64,000 nucleotides of DNA, from NCBI RefSeq assembly GCF_014206875.1, contig NZ_JACIJO010000003.1, positions 226,066-290,065 on the forward strand. Direction: 5' to 3'. The stretch's first letter is position 1, and each line of letters opens with the position of its first letter. The DNA is from Algoriphagus iocasae. GTDB taxonomy: Bacteria > Bacteroidota > Bacteroidia > Cytophagales > Cyclobacteriaceae. A program made the position numbers and the translations under genes. Below are positions 26,210 to 33,512 of this stretch, piece after piece. The notes under the pieces were generated by a model. It had not been told where the DNA came from. It worked only from the letters and a program-made list of their open reading frames with translations, and did not search any database.

Positions 26210-28663
26210 ATGTTTGAAAACTATATCAAAATTGCCATCAGGAACTTAAAAAAGCATAAGTTCTACACCTTCATAAATATCCTTGGATTGTCTGTCGGTG
26301 TGGCTGTTTGTATGATCATCTCACTTTTTGTGATCAATGAGCTGTCCTATGATAAGCATTTTAAGGATGCAGATCAGATTTATAGAATACATGCTGACAT
26401 CATTTTTGGAGGCAATCACTGGGACATGATCCAGGCTCCCGCACCGATGGTAGAGGCATTGCCAGCGGAGTTTCCAGAAGTGGAATATGCAGTGAATTTT
26501 AGGCAGAGGGGATCTTATCTGGTCAAAAGAGTGGATCAAAACATCAAGGAAAATAATGTGATCTGGGCCAGCAAGGACTTTTTTAATGTGTTCGGAACTC
26601 CACTTTTGGAAGGAAATCCGGAAGGGGTTTTAGCCGAGCCAAATACCATGGCAATCAGTAAATCGGCAGCAGAGAAATATTTTCCCGGAGAAAGCGCATT
26701 GGGTAAGTCTTTAATTCTAGACAATGACATGGATTTCAGGATTACAGGAATCTATGAGGACATTCCCCAAAACACCCATTTCCATTTTGACTTTCTGCTT
26801 TCTATGGAAGGCCTGTCTGAAGCACAAACCACTTCTTGGCTTAGTAACAATTTTCAGACTTACATGAAATTAAGGAAAGGTTCAGATCCAAAGGCATTTA
26901 ATGAAAAAATGGCTTCCCTTGTCAAAAAGAATATTGAACCTGAACTGGGAAAAATATTTGGTGAGGGTGCGACTATGGACGCTATGTTGGCAAATGGTGG
27001 TAAGATGGAATATGAGGTTCAACCTTTGTTGGATATCCACTTGAAAAGTGATCTTATGGGAGAGTTTGAACCCAATTTTAACATCACCTACATCTATTTA
27101 TTTATAGCCATTGCCTTGTTTATTTTGGTGATTGCCTGCATCAACTTTATGAATTTATCCACGGCAAGATCCTCCAATCGTGCCAAGGAAGTTGGTATCA
27201 GAAAAGTAATGGGGTCTTTCCGTTCGCACTTGATCCGTCAGTTTTTGATGGAGTCCATGCTTCTGAGTTTGATTTCCTTCCTTATCGCAATTCCAATTGT
27301 TGCATTTTTACTTCCGGTATTTAATGACTTGGCGGGAAGAACTCTTTCAGTTCCGTTTTCACAGATTGGTTTCTATGGAATTTTAATTCTTGGGGCCATC
27401 GGAACAGGTCTCTTGGCTGGGACATATCCATCCTTTTTCTTATCCGGATTTAAGCCTGTCAGCATCCTAAAAGGTAAAGTTTCCACAGGAATGAAAAGTG
27501 GGCTGATCCGAAGTTCTCTGGTAGTATTTCAGTTTTCTATTTCGATCATTTTGATCATCGCAACCATCGCTGTATTCAATCAGCTGAACTTTATCCAAAA
27601 CAAAAAGATCGGATTCAGCAAAGAACAGGTGATTACAGTTGAGGATATTTATGCTTTAGGAGATCAGGCAGAAGCATTTAAAGCTGCAGTATTGGCCAAT
27701 AGCATGATGGAAAGTGGGACTATTTCCGGATACCTTCCAGTGTCAGGAACCTATAGAAGTGATACACCTTGGTGGGCGGAAGGAAAGGATCCAAAGCAAA
27801 CCGAAAACATGGTTTCCATCCAAAACTGGAGAGTGGATTATGATTACATCAAAACCCTGGGAATGGAGATTGTCGAGGGTAGAGATTTTTCACTAGAGTA
27901 TCCTTCTGATTCCAGTGCCGTGATTCTTAATGAAACAGCTTTGGCCAATTTCAATTTTGAGGGAGATCCATTGGGTCAGAAAATCTACACCATGGCTGGA
28001 GACAATGAAAATTTGGATATGCAAAATCTTCAGAGTAAAACCGTAGTGGGTGTAGTGAAAAACTTCAATTTCGAATCCTTGAAAGAAAATATCGGAGCAG
28101 TCATGATTTTCATAAATGATGGACCTGAGGGTATTGCTTCTTTCCGTTTTAATGCCACGAATACTGATCAGGTAATAGAGTTTGTGGAAGCAACCTGGAA
28201 TGAGTTTGCTCCAGGACAACCATTTACCTATTCCTTTTTAGATGATCGATTTGGTAATATGTACGCCTCAGAATCAAGACTTGGGAAAGTATTCGGAATC
28301 TTTGCCGGATTTGCAATCGTCATTGCCTGTTTGGGATTATTTGCTTTGACTGCCTTTACAGCAGAGCAAAGAACCAAAGAAATCGGTATTCGAAAAGTAC
28401 TGGGTTCCAGTATTGGAAGCATTATCGTCTTGCTATCCAAAGAATTTGCAAAACTTGTCTTAATCGCATTTTTCATTGCATCCCCGATTGCTTGGTATGC
28501 CATGAGAAAATGGCTGGAAGATTATCAGTATAAGCAAGAGCTAGGTTGGCAGGTATTCTTGGGAGCAGGTGTTTTTGCAATTGTGATTGCTTTGCTCACG
28601 ACGAGTTATCAATCAATTAAAGCGGCAACGGCCAATCCAGTCAACTCCTTGAAAAGCGAGTGA
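26210..28663 (+). CDS. FtsX/MacB-type ABC permease 1
   Basis: The 817-residue inner-membrane protein has helix 1 at about 20-42, a MacB-like periplasmic domain (about 50-280), three helices (about 288-420), a further helix near 435-455, a second periplasmic domain, and three C-terminal helices. It contains IACINFMNLSTARSSNRAKE and VGIRKVMG, the FtsX-domain hallmark, and a second copy, IACLGLFALTAFTAEQRTKE with IGIRKVLG. It starts MFENYIKIAIRNLKK and ends NPVNSLKSE, like the other five copies. It probably moves a lipid, peptide or toxin between inner membrane and adaptor, powered by the ATPase at 24619. UAS B and a TGGCAT element precede it. Confidence 0.92.
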   Translation: MFENYIKIAIRNLKKHKFYTFINILGLSVGVAVCMIISLFVINELSYDKHFKDADQIYRIHADIIFGGNHWDMIQAPAPMVEALPAEFPEVEYAVNFRQRGSYLVKRVDQNIKENNVIWASKDFFNVFGTPLLEGNPEGVLAEPNTMAISKSAAEKYFPGESALGKSLILDNDMDFRITGIYEDIPQNTHFHFDFLLSMEGLSEAQTTSWLSNNFQTYMKLRKGSDPKAFNEKMASLVKKNIEPELGKIFGEGATMDAMLANGGKMEYEVQPLLDIHLKSDLMGEFEPNFNITYIYLFIAIALFILVIACINFMNLSTARSSNRAKEVGIRKVMGSFRSHLIRQFLMESMLLSLISFLIAIPIVAFLLPVFNDLAGRTLSVPFSQIGFYGILILGAIGTGLLAGTYPSFFLSGFKPVSILKGKVSTGMKSGLIRSSLVVFQFSISIILIIATIAVFNQLNFIQNKKIGFSKEQVITVEDIYALGDQAEAFKAAVLANSMMESGTISGYLPVSGTYRSDTPWWAEGKDPKQTENMVSIQNWRVDYDYIKTLGMEIVEGRDFSLEYPSDSSAVILNETALANFNFEGDPLGQKIYTMAGDNENLDMQNLQSKTVVGVVKNFNFESLKENIGAVMIFINDGPEGIASFRFNATNTDQVIEFVEATWNEFAPGQPFTYSFLDDRFGNMYASESRLGKVFGIFAGFAIVIACLGLFALTAFTAEQRTKEIGIRKVLGSSIGSIIVLLSKEFAKLVLIAFFIASPIAWYAMRKWLEDYQYKQELGWQVFLGAGVFAIVIALLTTSYQSIKAATANPVNSLKSE

Positions 28664-28754
28664 TTGGATTTCGGATTTATGATTTCGTCATTGCCTGCCC
28701 TCCGGTAGGCGGGCGAGTGAGGAACGAGCGAAGCAATCTTGTGTTAGTTGGCTG

Positions 28755-29040
28755 GATTGCCACGCTCCGCAAGCTGCGCTCGCAATGACGGCAATTACAG
28801 AATCCTGCTCTTACAAAAAGATATATTTTGAAACGTAATTGCCTGCCCTCTTGTAGGCGGGCGAGACGAGGTACGAGTCGTGGCAATCTCAAGTCAGATG
28901 AATAAAGTCAGAAACCTGAATTAGCAGAGTAAACCTTTGAGGTTTTTAATACCTCGAAGGTTTTTCACTCTATGCAAATGGGTAAGGATATTAGGGTGGA
29001 ATTACAAATTCCATCCAGTCCAAAAAACAATTTGACTACA
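28755..29040. repeat. Long intergenic repeat R1, copy 1
   Basis: This stretch begins GATTGCCACGCTCCGCAAGC and contains the palindrome GCCTGCCCTC...GGCGGGCGAG and a CCTTTGAGGT/ACCTCGAAGG hairpin. It recurs at 37615-37898 almost full-length and at 36025-36217 in part. A related partial unit lies immediately before it (28686-28745). There is no ORF or transposase inside. It looks like a BIME-type palindromic repeat. Confidence 0.8.
28934..28965 (+). terminator. Terminator-like hairpin inside repeat R1
   Basis: CCTTTGAGGT pairs with ACCTCGAAGG (one G-U) and is followed by five T. It lies downstream of permease 1 and could end its transcript; the same hairpin is present in R1 copy 3 (about 37793-37825). 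Confidence 0.65.
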
Positions 29041-29086
29041 CCCAGATTGGGTAATTAAGAATCAGTTAAAATGATGATTTCCAGTT

Positions 29087-30556
29087 TTATTCAATTGACT
29101 TGATAGTTAAATCCAGTTTTCCTTTTACAAATGGACCAGCTTCTACTTTCCCTTTTGAATCGATGGCCGGTAAATAGATATTCTTTGATATAACCTCTCT
29201 CATCCTGAGAACCTGATCGAGCGTGAAGCTATTCTTGGCTCCGATATAATCCATATAATTGGTGGAATAAAATGGAATGTCATTGCAATAGATGGCAGGA
29301 GACTTGGCCAGGATGTTGCCCTGTTTCAGGTAGGACTCTGTGTCAGGTAATCCATCTCCATCTTTGCATGGTTCATATTCATCATTATTAAATATGTGGC
29401 GAAGGCCGAATAAATGACCCAGTTCATGGGTTAATGTCTTAGAGTTTCGATAGGAAGACATTCCAACAGCAGCCATGTAATTAAAAGAAAGCGGAGGGAT
29501 TTGATCGGCTGGATATTCTCTGGGATAACTGGCAAAACCTCCAACTCCAGACAGCTCCATAAGGAACACATTGACGTATTTTTCCGGATCCCATAGATGT
29601 TCAAAAATAAATTCATTGGTTAGGTCTGTGTTAAAAGGGAATATTTCTTCATCAGTTTTAATACGGTGAATTCCAGGTTCTACTAACATGTTACCAAGCG
29701 TGTCTGTAAGTGCCAAGGTAAATTGGATTCCAGAATCGACTGTATTATGGCTTTTTCTGATTAGACTTTTATCATTTCTAAAGTGCCCATTTGTATCATC
29801 TAAAATTCCCTGAATTTCTTCAGATTGCACATCTCTGCTTTTTGGACCCTCTACTATATGAAAAATGATAGGCAGACTATAGATCATTGAAAAATCAGGC
29901 TTTTCTCTCGAGATAATATATTGTACCTCAGATTTCTTATCTCCCGAAACTACATAATAAGGAATGTTTCCCGTGCGGTTCACCAAAATGTCGATTGGAT
30001 CGGAATATTCCATCCCATCATACCAGACTGAATACGGAGGATAAAAGTCTGCTTCAAATTCTTGTTCCTTGTAATTATAGATTCTGGGCTTCAAGTCAAT
30101 TCTTGAAATTCCAGAAATGGCATATGGTGAAAAAGTAGAATCTCCCTGTGAAATTTCTATTCTTGAAATATATGTTCGGGTATTTACATCCATGACTTTT
30201 ATCCGAAGTGTGTTGCTTTTAACACTGCCAACCTTCATATAAACAGAATATTCAGCTTCTTCGCTGGTGTCGATAACCAGATCTTTGCTGACCTTATCAT
30301 TGATGTATATCACCCTTTTGGGAATTTCTTCCAAAGTAACTACTTCATCTATCCCATTCAAAAATTGAGGAAAAATCTTCAGAGTTTGTTCTTTAAAGGT
30401 GGTTGAGAATATCGAGTCAAATGCGGTGATTTTTATCCCGGCAACTTGACTGTTAAAAGCTTTTAGTTTTTCATCTTCTAAATTGCTGCAAGCGGAGATA
30501 GCTAAGAATGAAAAAATTAACAAGAATATTTCTAAGGTTCGTTTTGGGTTTTTCAT
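29087..30556 (-). CDS. Secreted zinc metalloprotease lipoprotein (M43/pappalysin type)
   Basis: I start at ATG 30556 (MKNPKRTLEIFLLIFSFLAI), which gives a lipoprotein signal ending ISAC; the longer frame to 30628 lacks one. The 489-residue protein ends with a metzincin-type catalytic domain: HELGHLFGLRH supplies three His ligands and the Glu base, and YSTNYMDYIG is the Met-turn. N-terminal to it are two immunoglobulin-like stretches (about 30-200). It should cleave proteins at the cell surface. The C-terminal sorting domain often seen in secreted relatives is absent, in line with lipid anchoring. Confidence 0.85.
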   Translation of the reverse strand: MKNPKRTLEIFLLIFSFLAISACSNLEDEKLKAFNSQVAGIKITAFDSIFSTTFKEQTLKIFPQFLNGIDEVVTLEEIPKRVIYINDKVSKDLVIDTSEEAEYSVYMKVGSVKSNTLRIKVMDVNTRTYISRIEISQGDSTFSPYAISGISRIDLKPRIYNYKEQEFEADFYPPYSVWYDGMEYSDPIDILVNRTGNIPYYVVSGDKKSEVQYIISREKPDFSMIYSLPIIFHIVEGPKSRDVQSEEIQGILDDTNGHFRNDKSLIRKSHNTVDSGIQFTLALTDTLGNMLVEPGIHRIKTDEEIFPFNTDLTNEFIFEHLWDPEKYVNVFLMELSGVGGFASYPREYPADQIPPLSFNYMAAVGMSSYRNSKTLTHELGHLFGLRHIFNNDEYEPCKDGDGLPDTESYLKQGNILAKSPAIYCNDIPFYSTNYMDYIGAKNSFTLDQVLRMREVISKNIYLPAIDSKGKVEAGPFVKGKLDLTIKSIE

Positions 30557-30721
30557 TTTAATATTGTGGCCACGAAAAATTATTGAAAAAGCATTTTCAA
30601 CTAAACGAAATATTCTTTCGGTCTGCAACAGGCGCTTTCTTGAAAATTGATCTTTGTCTGGATTATTTAAAAATTTTGTTTTGGGTAGAAGAAGACTTTC
30701 TGATTTGGTACGGTAGAGAAA

Positions 30722-31342
30722 TTACTTTTTTATCAGAGAATACTTCAAATGGGTCACTTGATCTGAAGGGATGACTTCCATGATTTTCAGTTCATATTTG
30801 TCTTTGTCTATTCCTTCAAATAATCTGATTCCGCTGCCCAAGAAAACAGGGGCGATGTGAATGAAAAATTCATCAATCAAGCCAGCATTGAGAAATTGCT
30901 GAATGGTATTGGCTCCACCTTGGATTCTTACATCCTTTCCATTCGCAGATTTTAGAGCTTTCTCCAAAGCACTTTCGATTCCGTCATTGATAAAGTGAAA
31001 AGTAGTAGATCCTTCCTGTACCCAAGGTTCGCGCTTTTCATGTGTTAACACATAGACATCTGCTTTATAAAGGTCATTTGGCCAAACAACTTCCCCTTCC
31101 TCAAACATCCGTTTGCCCATAATAAATGCGCCCGTCCGGTCAATCGTTTCTCTGATAAATTTCCCATCCAGGCTATCCTCTTTACCCCCTTCTACTCCTA
31201 GGTATTCCCAAAAGGCCTTTTGCCGAAACATCCAGGAATGAATCTGTCCTGAAACGCCGCCCATTGGGTTTTGAGGACTTCTGTTATTACCTGCGAAAAA
31301 ACCGTCTAGAGATATTCCACTATCAAAAATTATTTTGCTCAT
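30722..31342 (-). CDS. Dihydrofolate reductase family protein (RibD C-terminal type)
   Basis: The 206-residue cytoplasmic protein starts MSKIIFDSGISLDGFFAG, the typical beginning of RibD-C/DHFR-like reductases. It has GAFIMGKRMFEEGE in the middle and VRIQGGANTIQQFLNAGLID towards the C-terminus, which form the NADPH site. The substrate is unknown; these proteins are frequent in soil and marine bacteria and are separate from true folA. It is followed on the same strand by two VOC-type genes. Confidence 0.87.
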   Translation of the reverse strand: MSKIIFDSGISLDGFFAGNNRSPQNPMGGVSGQIHSWMFRQKAFWEYLGVEGGKEDSLDGKFIRETIDRTGAFIMGKRMFEEGEVVWPNDLYKADVYVLTHEKREPWVQEGSTTFHFINDGIESALEKALKSANGKDVRIQGGANTIQQFLNAGLIDEFFIHIAPVFLGSGIRLFEGIDKDKYELKIMEVIPSDQVTHLKYSLIKK

Positions 31343-31413
31343 GGTTGATTTATTGATTTTGGTTTCAATTTAAATGAACTCGCTAATTCTCTATATAGAA
31401 ATATTTCATCCCG

Positions 31414-31788
31414 CTACTTACCCTTGCGTTGTTGCAGGTTAAAAACTGTACCCGCCGGGTCTTGAATCCAATGCATGTTTTCTGGGAGTTCCTCCAGCTC
31501 ATCACAGGTTTCCACACCATTGGCCAGTAAATAGTTGGTGGCTTCATTTACATCAGGCACGGTCAGTTGCAGCCATGTTTCCGAGTGCGTATAATTATCC
31601 ACGCAGTCCAGCCAAATGACATTATTTCCAAATGAAACTTGATGCGTTCGGGAAACAGTCGGGTTTTCAATGGGTTTTTCTTCTACTTTTAAGCGCAAAA
31701 TATCCCGATAAAAGGCAACGGTCTTTTCGTATTTACTCTTGGGGATTTTGATTGCGATATTAATTCCGGCTTCGAATTGAGGGTCCAT
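31414..31788 (-). CDS. VOC (glyoxalase/bleomycin-resistance) family protein
   Basis: The 124-residue protein is a single vicinal-oxygen-chelate module: AGINIAIKIPKSKYEKTVAF then YRDILRLKVEE, and near the C-terminus PENMHWIQDPAGTVFNL. It probably dimerises to bind a metal or small molecule. It lies about 70 bases upstream of the DHFR-like gene, on the same strand. The substrate is unknown. Confidence 0.82.
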   Translation of the reverse strand: MDPQFEAGINIAIKIPKSKYEKTVAFYRDILRLKVEEKPIENPTVSRTHQVSFGNNVIWLDCVDNYTHSETWLQLTVPDVNEATNYLLANGVETCDELEELPENMHWIQDPAGTVFNLQQRKGK

Positions 31789-32145
31789 TTTTGAGTATTT
31801 ATGAAAATAAAAAATACAAGGTCAAAAGCTAATATAGAATATTATGATTATCCGTAATCTTACCAGTGAAAACTTTAGACTGCAAAAAAGAAGACTTGAA
31901 GTTCAGGTCTAGCTTGCTCCTGTCTTCGGTCTTCTTTCTTCCGTCTCTTCAATCAAAGAATTAAAGGGTGGTGGTGCAAAAGAGGATATTCATATAGAAT
32001 ATTTCATTCCAAGGTAGAAGCTCTAAACCAACGACTTTTTCTCACTCATCTTCTTGAAATTTATGAGTGTGTGATCAGGAAGTATGTTCAATTTTACACT
32101 CCTTTTATGAAAAAAAGGATTTTTCTAATTGAGATATTTTTACTA
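31789..32145. other. 357-bp gap with a solo GAAGAC/GTCTTC repeat remnant
   Basis: Positions 31890-31950 contain GAAGACTTGAAG on the left and CTGTCTTCGGTCTTC and CTTCCGTCTCTTC on the right, words like those flanking cassette 1 at 24041-24563 but with no gene between. The rest is AT-rich without an ORF. It may be the scar of a lost four-helix-bundle cassette. Confidence 0.4.
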
Positions 32146-32508
32146 CTACCATTGTTGAAATCGAATGCCAAGTTGTTTGTCTGTAATGGCAAATTCTCTG
32201 GCACCCCATGGTCTTAAAGTAATTTGGTTAAGATTTGGGTGCAAAAAATGAGGATTAGTAGAAGATACTTTGGCAAAAACTTCTTCTATATTATCTGTTA
32301 CCAGTCTTAGCTCTGGATGATGCTCTTCTGCCAATTCCTTGTCTTGAAAAAGCATTAGACCGATCTGACCTTTTCTCAAAACACAATAAGGCTGGGATGT
32401 ATAAAGGTCTTGATGGGCAACAGAAAATTCCAGACAGTTGACAAACATTTCCAATCCATCATTTAGGTCATGATAAAATACACTTGAAACTAATTTGGTG
32501 AAATTCAT
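32146..32508 (-). CDS. VOC/glyoxalase-like family protein
   Basis: The 120-residue protein has the VOC fold pattern: LVSSVFYHDLNDGLEMFVNC and LEFSVAHQDL at the start, and FLHPNLNQITLRPWGAREFA then ITDKQLGIRFQQW at the end. Such single-module proteins form dimers and bind metals or hydrophobic ligands. It is a different branch from the VOC gene at 31414. No substrate is evident. A small exported protein gene lies 24 bases upstream on the same strand. Confidence 0.75.
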   Translation of the reverse strand: MNFTKLVSSVFYHDLNDGLEMFVNCLEFSVAHQDLYTSQPYCVLRKGQIGLMLFQDKELAEEHHPELRLVTDNIEEVFAKVSSTNPHFLHPNLNQITLRPWGAREFAITDKQLGIRFQQW

Positions 32509-32531
32509 ATAGTGGAATTGAGGGTTGATTC

Positions 32532-32795
32532 TTAATTAGGTATTTCTTTAGCTGTAGAATGAAGCAGACTGATTTTCCATTTTCCTTCTGTTTTACTCCA
32601 AATCTTAGATACATACTCGAAGGTTTTGGTTTTTTCATCTTTAGGATATTCCCAGGTTCTTACTGTATACCCTGAATCATCCGACAAGGGATAAATTTCC
32701 ATCTTATCGACCGTATTTATTTCTTGGGCTTTTCCAAGTCGCGAAAAAGCAAAGGTCAAAAATAGGCTCAAGGCAAGAAATCGGATCGTTTTCAT
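32532..32795 (-). CDS. Small exported protein with a truncated SnoaL/DUF4440-like end
   Basis: I start at ATG 32795 (MKTIRFLALSLFLTFAFSRL), which begins with a signal peptide cleaved near AQE; an upstream ATG at 32816 is weaker. The mature part of about 63 residues ends YVSKIWSKTEGKWKISLLHS, which resembles the last strands of SnoaL/DUF4440 (NTF2-like) domains. The first half of that fold is missing, so the gene could be a deletion product of a longer secreted NTF2-like protein. Function is unknown. Confidence 0.55.
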   Translation of the reverse strand: MKTIRFLALSLFLTFAFSRLGKAQEINTVDKMEIYPLSDDSGYTVRTWEYPKDEKTKTFEYVSKIWSKTEGKWKISLLHSTAKEIPN

Positions 32796-33055
32796 AAGGA
32801 TTCGTTTCAGGATCACTACTTGTTGAAAAAGTTAAATATGCTTAGTCAAAAAGCTGTTTAATATAGTTCCTTATCCAAATAAGTGCAACTTAATTGATTA
32901 TAGATCAATCTTCTATCTCCAGATTTCAGCTATGGGATTTCTGAATTTGATGAATGCTGAGGACTAAACAATTTGAAGAATTATAAATGTGAAAGCCTAG
33001 TTATAAACTATGACTTGCTGTAGCATATTGAAAGTGAAAGCAGCTATAACGGCTT

Positions 33056-33241
33056 CTACAATTTTCCTTCCTTTTTTGTGAAAAGATAAACCCTGGACTC
33101 CCCCGAGAGGTAAAACACTTCCTCGGAAGGATCTTGGAATTTATAAAACTGTCCCTTGACTGTTCCTTCCAAAATATTTTTCACCTCATCATATTTTGTA
33201 ATATGATTATCCGCAATGGAGCCCGTAGTTAAAAAATCAGT
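33056..33241 (-). pseudogene. Remnant of a coding sequence without a start
   Basis: On the minus strand a 61-codon frame, open from 33241 to a stop at 33056, encodes protein-like sequence (EVKNILEGTVKGQFYKFQD, then EEVFYLSGESRVYLFTKKEG) but has no start codon. A 12-bp inverted repeat lies at its upstream end. The rest of the 717-base gap 32796-33512 is non-coding apart from the weak site C. I do not recognise the parent gene. Confidence 0.4.
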
Positions 33242-33261
33242 TTAGAAAGTTGCGGATAATC
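33205..33261. repeat. 12-bp perfect inverted repeat
   Basis: GATTATCCGCAA (33205-33216) and TTGCGGATAATC (33250-33261) are inverted copies with a 33-base spacer. They bracket the start-less end of the coding remnant. Confidence 0.5.
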
Positions 33262-33329
33262 GTCCACCGACGACAGTCCAGTGTCCACAGCATGTTGAAA
33301 TATACTTAAAGACCTTTTTCCTTTTGATA

Positions 33330-33417
33330 CTGGTAAGAAAGCGGACATACATATTTTGTAATAACCACATCAGTCCTGAATTCGGCTTTTTGAGGGTAAA
33401 GGCATATTTTTTTTGGT
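33330..33417 (+). promoter_or_regulatory. Degenerate UAS/promoter (site C) before permease 2
   Basis: Only the right half CGGACATA (33342-33349) with the AAAG spacer seen at site B is recognisable; the left half has decayed. An AGGCAT element preceded by GGCTTTTT is at 33400, about 60 bp from the centre instead of about 80, and its -12 is poor. It may be a weak or lost member of the set. Confidence 0.25.
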
Positions 33418-33512
33418 TTTTGAAATCCTCTATGCAACTATCTGTCGCAAAACTGCATCTAGTTTATTGAAAGCTAAACCGACTTTTTTCCGAAACCTAA
33501 ACACCAACTAGT

